51,721 bases of DNA, from contig CABYIF010000004.1 in NCBI GenBank assembly GCA_902518985.1, positions 1 to 51,721 of the forward strand, given 5' to 3'. The DNA comes from an uncultured Alphaproteobacteria bacterium (GTDB taxonomy: Bacteria; Pseudomonadota; Alphaproteobacteria; HIMB59; GCA-002718135). Each line of letters opens with the position of its first letter. The stretch's first letter is position 1. The position numbers were made by a program, and so were the translations under genes. Below the pieces are notes generated by a model, which saw only the letters and a list, made by a program, of their open reading frames with translations, did not search any database and had not been told where the DNA came from. This document shows, piece by piece, positions 45,944 to 51,721 of the stretch.

Positions 45944-48001
45944 ATGGACAAGATAATAAAAACTATAAAATATCTAATAATTTCAATAATTTTTAGTTCT
46001 GTGTCAATATATAGCAACACTATTTATGCTTTATCTAGTGAGTGGGTAGTTAACGATAAATCAAAAGTAAGATTAGTTTCATCAAAGACAAATTCTGATT
46101 TTGCAGACTCAATTTTAATTGGTTTAGAATATCAATTAGAACCAGGGTGGAAAACATATTGGAAATCTCCAGGAGGAGGAGGTTTTCCTCAAGAAATTGT
46201 TTGGAATAAATCAGAAAATATTAAAAAATTTGAAATTGATTGGCCTACGCCAAAAAAATTTAAGATACTCGGATTGTCCTCATTAGGATATGAAGATAGT
46301 GTAATTTTTCCCATAGAATTAAAATTAATTGATATTAATAAAACAACATTAATTAAATTAAATACTAATTATTTAGTTTGTAAAAATATTTGTATACCTG
46401 GAAATGCAAATTTGACTCTTGAAGTTCCACCAGGAATTGGAAAATACACTAACTTTTTATATGAAATAGAAAAAACAAAATCTTCATTACCGTTTACTGA
46501 CTTAGAATTGAGTCCAATTAATAAAATAGATGTTACCGCAATTAATAATACAAAAAGTATAGAAATATATATCAATGCAGACTCTAAAAAGTCTTTCATA
46601 AATCCAGATATTTTTATTCATACTCCTTATGGTTTGCCAGTATCAGAACCAATAAATGAATTTTCTTTAAATTTAAAAAAAATAAGCTCAAAGTTCAATT
46701 TCAACACAAAACTTTTTAATGAAAAAATTTTTCCTATAGAAATTTTAATAAATGATAAAAATCATAATTATAAATTTATTAAAAATGTAAAAATAAATGA
46801 CTCAGTATCAAAAGTAATAATAAAAGATCCAATATTATATATATTAATAATTTCTGTATTAGGTGGATTAATATTAAATTTGATGCCTTGTGTTTTTCCA
46901 GTTTTATCAATCAAACTAATGTCTGTTATGAATAATAAATCTGAAAAAATTAGATTAAGTTTTATCTATACATCCATTGGAATTATATTTTCATTTTTAC
47001 TGCTAGCAATTTTTTTTCTTACCTTAAAACAACTAAATTTTTCTGTTGCTTGGGGCATGCAATTCCAGGAACCATATTTTTTAATATTTATTTTATTAGT
47101 ACTATCAATATTTTCTCTAAATACCCTTGGATTATTTCAAATTGATCTGCCACTTTCAATTAGATCTTCAAATATTTTTAATGAAAGAAATAGTTTTTTT
47201 GCTAAAAATTTTTTTAATGGTTTCTTTGCTACACTATTAGCTACACCTTGCTCAGCTCCTTTTATTGGAACTGCTATTACAGCTGCATTTACACAAAGTT
47301 CTTTAACACTTTTTCTGATTTTTATTTCAATGGGGTTGGGTATGAGTATGCCGTATTTAATTGTAGTACTTTTTCCTAAGTTAGTGTTTTTATTACCTAG
47401 ATCAGGAAAGTGGACAATTTATACTAAATACTTTTTATCTATTCTTTTAATTGGAACAATAATTTGGATTTTTAATATACTTTTAAATTTTTATAATTTT
47501 TATTTTGTTTTAATTTTTATACTCATTGTAGTTTTATTTATTATTTCTATAAGAATAAATTTACTCAAATATACAATATCAATTTTATCGTTAATTATTA
47601 TGTTTTTAATTCCTTCTTTTGATTTAATAAAAGTAAATAATACAAATGATGATAATGGTAATTGGTTAAATTTTTTAGAAACGGATATCACAGAGCTCAT
47701 TGAAAACGACAAATTAGTTTTTATTGACATAACTGCAGATTGGTGTGCTACTTGTCAATTCAATAAAATCAATGTTTTGCAAACAAAAATAATAAAAGAA
47801 GCATTTGATAAAAATGAAATTATATTAGTAAGGGCAGATTGGACAAAACCTAGTAAAGAGATTGATAATTACTTAAAAAAATATAACAAATTTGGAATTC
47901 CTTTCAATGCCTTTTTTTCCTCAAAATATCGAAATGGATTAATATTATCTGAAATATTATCTAAAAAACAAATATTAAATTCAATTGATAAAATCAAATG
48001 A
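45944..48001 (+). CDS. ScsB/DsbD-like thiol:disulfide interchange membrane protein
   Basis: The 685-residue protein has a signal peptide (to about IYA, residue 30), an N-terminal periplasmic DsbD-alpha-like domain with EPGWKTYWKSPGGGGFPQE and the Cys pair in YLVCKNICIPG, a CcdA-like membrane domain with the two key cysteines in LNLMPCVFPVLSIK and LLATPCSAPFIGTA, and a C-terminal thioredoxin domain with ITADWCATCQFNK. It carries electrons from cytoplasmic thioredoxin to periplasmic thiols. The long N-domain is typical of the ScsB branch. It overlaps the peroxiredoxin gene by 4 nt, which suggests linked redox roles. Confidence 0.88.
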   Translation: MDKIIKTIKYLIISIIFSSVSIYSNTIYALSSEWVVNDKSKVRLVSSKTNSDFADSILIGLEYQLEPGWKTYWKSPGGGGFPQEIVWNKSENIKKFEIDWPTPKKFKILGLSSLGYEDSVIFPIELKLIDINKTTLIKLNTNYLVCKNICIPGNANLTLEVPPGIGKYTNFLYEIEKTKSSLPFTDLELSPINKIDVTAINNTKSIEIYINADSKKSFINPDIFIHTPYGLPVSEPINEFSLNLKKISSKFNFNTKLFNEKIFPIEILINDKNHNYKFIKNVKINDSVSKVIIKDPILYILIISVLGGLILNLMPCVFPVLSIKLMSVMNNKSEKIRLSFIYTSIGIIFSFLLLAIFFLTLKQLNFSVAWGMQFQEPYFLIFILLVLSIFSLNTLGLFQIDLPLSIRSSNIFNERNSFFAKNFFNGFFATLLATPCSAPFIGTAITAAFTQSSLTLFLIFISMGLGMSMPYLIVVLFPKLVFLLPRSGKWTIYTKYFLSILLIGTIIWIFNILLNFYNFYFVLIFILIVVLFIISIRINLLKYTISILSLIIMFLIPSFDLIKVNNTNDDNGNWLNFLETDITELIENDKLVFIDITADWCATCQFNKINVLQTKIIKEAFDKNEIILVRADWTKPSKEIDNYLKKYNKFGIPFNAFFSSKYRNGLILSEILSKKQILNSIDKIK

Positions 48002-48474
48002 CAAAAAATATACCTAACATTAAAGTTCCAATAATTAAAAATGGAATTACTTATATCTCTTCACTAAAAGAAGAGTTTAAAAATAAAAATATTGTTTTTT
48101 TTGGTGTACCAGGTGCTTTTACGCCTACTTGCTCTGAGAAACATTTACCCGATTATATTAAATCCATAAATTTATTTGAAAAAAAGGGTATTTTTAATAT
48201 TTATTGTTTATCTGTAAATGATGAACATGTGATGAAAGCATGGTTGCTAAGTCACTCAAATTCAGAAAAAATAATAGGTATAGCAGATGGAAATGCTGAA
48301 ATTACAAAATATTTTGAATTATTATCAGATAAAACAAAAAATTTTATGGGTTTTAGATCTTCTAGATTTGCTATGATTATTAATAATAATATTATTAAAA
48401 ATATTTTTGTTGAAAAACCAGGTGAATATAAAGTAAGCTCCCCATTAAGTATCTTAGAGGAATTAAATGAATAA
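47998..48474 (+). CDS. Peroxiredoxin, Prx5-like
   Basis: The 158-residue protein has the peroxidatic Cys (C45) in FFGVPGAFTPTCSEKHLPDYI, CLSVNDEHVMKAWLLSH, and the conserved Arg in MGFRSSRFAMII. This is the hybrid Prx5 type (1-Cys or atypical 2-Cys). No signal peptide is seen, so it should reduce peroxides in the cytoplasm. Overlaps at both ends (4 nt with the ScsB-like gene, 8 nt with the SDR gene) put it in one operon. Confidence 0.92.
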   Translation: MTKNIPNIKVPIIKNGITYISSLKEEFKNKNIVFFGVPGAFTPTCSEKHLPDYIKSINLFEKKGIFNIYCLSVNDEHVMKAWLLSHSNSEKIIGIADGNAEITKYFELLSDKTKNFMGFRSSRFAMIINNNIIKNIFVEKPGEYKVSSPLSILEELNE

Positions 48475-49204
48475 AATTAACTTAAATAATAAAGTAGCAG
48501 TTGTAACAGGTGGAGTTCAGGGATTTGGTTTAGCTATAACAAAAAGATTTATAGAATCTGGTTGTAAAGTTATCATCTGGGATCAAGATGAAAAGTTACT
48601 AAATGAATTGAATTTAGATAACATAATTAAAATAAAAGTAGATGTTACAAATTTTGATAATGTGCAAGAAGCATTTTCTAAATCAATAGATCAAACTGGT
48701 AGAATTGACATTTTAATTAATAATGCAGGTATTGCTGGACCAAGTTACAAGTCTTGGGAATATCCTAATAGAGATTGGCAAAAAGTAATGAATGTGGATG
48801 TCGATAGTGTCTTTTATTGTTGTAAAACTATTGTTCCACACATGATAAAAAATAATTATGGCAGGATAGTTAATATATCTTCAATTGCTGGTAAAGAAGG
48901 TAATCCAAACGCTATGCCTTACAGTGCTGCAAAAGCTGCTGTGATTGCTCTCACAAAATCACTAGGCAAAGAACTAGCTGATAAAAATATTGCAGTCAAT
49001 TGTGTTACTCCAGCTGCGGCCAAAACACGAATATTTGATCAAATTAGTCAAGAACACATAGACTACATGCTATCCAAAATTCCAAGAAATAGGTTTATAC
49101 TTGTAGATGAGCTTGCTTCTCTAGTATCATGGATGTCTTCAGAGGAAAATTCATTTACAACTGGAGCAGTATTTGATCTTAGTGGAGGAAGAGCTACTTA
49201 TTAG
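48467..49204 (+). CDS. Short-chain dehydrogenase/reductase (SDR)
   Basis: The 245-residue protein is a classical SDR: cofactor loop VVTGGVQGFGLAI, NNAGIAGPS, catalytic Ser in RIVNISSIAGKEG, YSAAKAA with the Tyr and Lys, and a C-terminal TTGAVFDLSGGRATY. The first strand ends with Asp in VIIWDQD, which favours NAD(H). Followed by a sugar-acid dehydratase, it may be a sugar or sugar-acid dehydrogenase. FabG-type ketoacyl reductase is a less likely alternative here. Substrate unknown. Confidence 0.85.
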   Translation: MNKINLNNKVAVVTGGVQGFGLAITKRFIESGCKVIIWDQDEKLLNELNLDNIIKIKVDVTNFDNVQEAFSKSIDQTGRIDILINNAGIAGPSYKSWEYPNRDWQKVMNVDVDSVFYCCKTIVPHMIKNNYGRIVNISSIAGKEGNPNAMPYSAAKAAVIALTKSLGKELADKNIAVNCVTPAAAKTRIFDQISQEHIDYMLSKIPRNRFILVDELASLVSWMSSEENSFTTGAVFDLSGGRATY

Positions 49205-49211
49205 TGATAAT

Positions 49212-50945
49212 ATGAGTAAGAAAAATAAGCTTAGATCATCAAATTGGTATAATTCTCAAACTCATAGAAGAGACACGTTTGTTCATCGTGGGTGGATGAG
49301 AAATCAAGGACATCCAAGTCACTTGTTTGATGGTAGACCAGTAATAGGGATTTGTAACACTTGGTCAGAATTAACACCATGCAATGGACACTTTAGAGAA
49401 ATATCTGAGTCAGTAAAAAAAGGTGTTTATGAAGCAGGAGGTTTTCCATTAGAGTTTCCAGTTTTTTCAGCAAGTGAATCAAATTTAAGACCAACTGCAA
49501 TGTTATTTAGAAACCTAGCAAGTATGGATGTTGAAGAAGCAATCAGAGGTAATCCAATTGATGGAGTAGTTCTTTTAATGGGTTGTGATAAAACTACTCC
49601 TTCGTTATTAATGGGAGCAGGAAGTGTTGATCTTCCAACTATTGGTATATCAGGAGGTCCGATGCTTAATGGTCAGCATAGAGGAGAAACTATTGGTTCT
49701 GGAACAGGAGTATGGGAGCTAGACGCGGATTTAAATGCAGGATTAATAACAGAAGAAGATTTTGTAGAGGCAGAAATTTCTATGAGTCGGTCCAAAGGAA
49801 ATTGTATGACTATGGGAACTGCATCTACAATGGGCAGTATGGTTGAGGCTTTAGGTATGTCATTACCTGGAAATGCAGCAATACCTGCTGTTGACGCTAG
49901 AAGATATTCGTTAGCCCATATGTCAGGAAGAAGAATAGTTGAAATGGTAAAAGAAAATCTAATAATGTCTAAAATTATTTCAAAAAAATCTTTCGAAAAT
50001 GCAATTAAAGTAAATGGCGCAATAGGTGGATCAACAAATGCAGTTATTCATCTAGCTGCAGTTGCAGGAAGACTAGAAATTGATTTGGATCTTAGTGATT
50101 GGGAAGTATGTGGAAAGGATATTCCAACTATAGTAAATTTACAACCCTCTGGAAAATATTTAATGGAAGACTTTTATTACGCAGGAGGCTTACCAGTAGT
50201 TATAAAGCGTCTTCTTGAACAAAATTTACTAAATGGAGATTGTGTTACTGTAAATGGAAAAACTATTTCTGAAAATAACATGAAAGCAAATTGTTGGAAT
50301 AATGAAGTAATAAAAAAATTTGATGACCCTCTTATAAGGGATGGAGGCATAAAAATTTTAAGAGGAAATATTGCTCCTGATGGAGCAATTATCAAACCAT
50401 CAGCTGCAACTCCTAAATTAATGAAACATAAAGGTAAAGCAGTTGTTTTTGAGTCAATAGAAGATCTCCACACTAAAATTGATGATCCTAATTTAGAAGT
50501 AGATGAAAACTCAATTCTTGTTTTAAAAAATTGTGGCCCTAGAGGATATCCCGGGATGGCTGAAGTTGGAAATATGAGACTACCTAAGAAACTTTTGAAA
50601 AAAGGTGTCAGAGATATGATTAGAATTTCTGATGCTAGGATGAGCGGTACTGCTTTTGGTACTGTTATTTTACATACATCACCAGAAGCTGCTATTAAAG
50701 GCCCATTAGCGGCTGTTCAAAATGGTGACTTTATAGAAGTAGATGTTAATAAAGGTTTAATGAATTTATTAGTTGATGAAAAAATAATATTAAAAAGATT
50801 AGAGTCATACAAGCCAATTCTTCCAGATATAAGTAGTGGATATCAAAAAATGTATATCGACCATGTTATGCAAGCTGATAAAGGAGCAGATTTAGATTTT
50901 TTAGTTGGTAAAAGAGGACATGAAGTTAAAAGGCATAGTCATTAA
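49212..50945 (+). CDS. IlvD/Edd family sugar-acid dehydratase (arabinonate/xylonate dehydratase-like)
   Basis: I use the ATG at 49212 (MSKKNKLRSSNWYN); the ORF-track start overlaps the SDR gene and adds a tail unlike the family. The 577-residue enzyme has the three Fe-S cysteines C57 (LTPCNGH), C125 (MGCDKTTPS) and C198 (KGNCMTMGT), and GGSTNAVIHLAA. The start RSSNWYNSQTHRRDTFVHRGWMRNQG is typical of pentonate and hexonate dehydratases rather than IlvD. It dehydrates an aldonic acid to a 2-keto-3-deoxy acid. It is 7 nt after the SDR, suggesting an oxidative sugar pathway. Confidence 0.88.
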   Translation: MSKKNKLRSSNWYNSQTHRRDTFVHRGWMRNQGHPSHLFDGRPVIGICNTWSELTPCNGHFREISESVKKGVYEAGGFPLEFPVFSASESNLRPTAMLFRNLASMDVEEAIRGNPIDGVVLLMGCDKTTPSLLMGAGSVDLPTIGISGGPMLNGQHRGETIGSGTGVWELDADLNAGLITEEDFVEAEISMSRSKGNCMTMGTASTMGSMVEALGMSLPGNAAIPAVDARRYSLAHMSGRRIVEMVKENLIMSKIISKKSFENAIKVNGAIGGSTNAVIHLAAVAGRLEIDLDLSDWEVCGKDIPTIVNLQPSGKYLMEDFYYAGGLPVVIKRLLEQNLLNGDCVTVNGKTISENNMKANCWNNEVIKKFDDPLIRDGGIKILRGNIAPDGAIIKPSAATPKLMKHKGKAVVFESIEDLHTKIDDPNLEVDENSILVLKNCGPRGYPGMAEVGNMRLPKKLLKKGVRDMIRISDARMSGTAFGTVILHTSPEAAIKGPLAAVQNGDFIEVDVNKGLMNLLVDEKIILKRLESYKPILPDISSGYQKMYIDHVMQADKGADLDFLVGKRGHEVKRHSH

Positions 50946-50951
50946 ATATTT

Positions 50952-51721
50952 TTAGTCAAAAATTTTCCCAGGATTCATAATATTATTTGGATCAAGAGTT
51001 TTTTTTATTGATTTCATAACAGGAATATTATTTGCATGTTGTTTAATAAGATATTCTTTTTTATGAATTCCAACTCCATGTTCACCTGTGATTGTACCTT
51101 CAAGTTGGAGCGCTTTATCGATAAGTTTATCACAAAAATTTCTAATTAAATCATAATCTTCTTTTTTTTCTGGATCGTAAAGGATAGTTGTATGAAAATT
51201 TCCATCTCCAACATGACCTACCATAGGAGCTTTAAGCCCATACTTTTGTACCTCTACTTCAGCAAATTTAATACATTCAACTAGTCTTGAAATTGGAACA
51301 CAAACATCTGTTGTATAAACTCTGGCATTATTCCTTTGTGATTTTACTGAATAATAAACATCATGTCTTGCTTTCCACAATTTATTTCTTGCTTCAGTTG
51401 TTTCTGCCCACTTAAATTTACTTCCTGAGTTATTATGAGAAAGATTTTCTACTACTTCTATATTCTCCTTATTAGAATTTTCACTACCATGAAATTCAAA
51501 GAAAAGAGTAGGTTTCGCTTCTAGATTTTCTAGGCCAGAATATTTTATACTTATATCCATTTGATCACTATTTAACATTTCTATTCTTGCTATAGGAATT
51601 CCATATTGGATTATTTCTTGTGCAGTTAATACAGCTTTTTCTAAACTTGGAAACTGGCAAACAGCACTCATGATACTTTCTGGTATAGGGGATAATCGTA
51701 AATGAATTTCAGTTATAATTC
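50952..51721 (-). CDS. FAD-linked oxidase (GlcD / D-lactate dehydrogenase type), C-terminal part, 5' truncated by window edge
   Basis: The frame stays open past the ORF-track ATG at 51671 to the window end, encoding TEIHLRLSPIPES, a known GlcD/DLD stretch, so the true start lies outside. Visible motifs are KWAETTEARNKLWKARHDVYYSV, TTDVCVPISRLVECI, APMVGHVGDGNFHTTILYD with the flavin/metal His, and EGTITGEHGVGIHKKEYL. The family oxidises 2-hydroxy acids such as D-lactate or glycolate with electrons passed to quinone or cytochrome. It converges on the dehydratase gene with a 6-nt gap. The N-terminal FAD-binding part is not in the window. Confidence 0.92.
   Translation of the reverse strand, partial: IITEIHLRLSPIPESIMSAVCQFPSLEKAVLTAQEIIQYGIPIARIEMLNSDQMDISIKYSGLENLEAKPTLFFEFHGSENSNKENIEVVENLSHNNSGSKFKWAETTEARNKLWKARHDVYYSVKSQRNNARVYTTDVCVPISRLVECIKFAEVEVQKYGLKAPMVGHVGDGNFHTTILYDPEKKEDYDLIRNFCDKLIDKALQLEGTITGEHGVGIHKKEYLIKQHANNIPVMKSIKKTLDPNNIMNPGKIFD

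Overview
The window is an AT-rich, gene-dense stretch of bacterial chromosome with tiny intergenic gaps, many 1-11 nt gene overlaps and no mobile elements, tRNAs, rRNAs or CRISPR. The order coxB-coxA-ctaB-small protein-ctaG-coxC-SURF1-(M32 peptidase)-thrC-M16 peptidase, the lspA plus BamF-like lipoprotein pair, the short form of Pgi and the low GC all point to a streamlined marine alphaproteobacterium. An HIMB59/AEGEAN-169-like or SAR11-like lineage is my best guess. That lineage is inferred, not measured.

Region 1 (1-7521) is a sugar uptake and catabolism locus: a two-subunit transketolase, an FGGY kinase, a xylose-isomerase-like TIM-barrel protein on the opposite strand, and a complete Frc/Rbs-type ABC importer (binding protein, permease, single-domain ATPase). 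This set matches the non-oxidative D-apiose pathway (ApsI isomerase, AplK kinase, AptA/AptB transketolase) better than a glycerol or ribose locus. A strong terminator sits between the binding protein and the permease. Two inverted repeats and a candidate promoter precede the binding protein, and the permease carries a long helical insertion. Region 2 (7567-13245) holds a PhyH-type dioxygenase, a Gfo/Idh/MocA oxidoreductase, a fatty-acid desaturase, a divergent PanB-like enzyme with a glyoxalase, and xylose isomerase.

Region 3 (13301-30023) is mostly core genome: ribF-ileS-lspA-lipoprotein-pgi on plus; a GATase-rluB-rsmD operon on minus; tadA-xseA on plus; a lipid A block (ubiA, msbA, DUF374 acyltransferase, waaA, lpxK, lpxL-like) on minus; and rsmE. 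Region 4 (30110-39702) is the aa3-type cytochrome c oxidase operon with its assembly factors. It includes a 35-aa membrane peptide absent from the ORF track and a SURF1 gene that has no ATG/GTG/TTG start in the right place and seems to start at ATT.

Region 5 (39713-51721) has a DUF6494-like small protein, ogt, a GATase, a second TIM-barrel plus Gfo/Idh sugar module, and an ammonium transporter preceded by two tandem RNA elements that match the glutamine (glnA-type) riboswitch almost base for base. After these come a small ORF, YqgE/AlgH, a ScsB/DsbD-like protein, a peroxiredoxin, a short-chain dehydrogenase, an IlvD/Edd sugar-acid dehydratase, and the 3' part of a GlcD-like FAD oxidase.

The two observations most worth following are the tandem glutamine riboswitch in an alphaproteobacterial context and the candidate apiose locus. 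Together the sugar genes suggest a cell that takes up pentoses or branched pentoses and feeds them into xylulose 5-phosphate and the pentose phosphate pathway, with ammonium uptake gated by intracellular glutamine.
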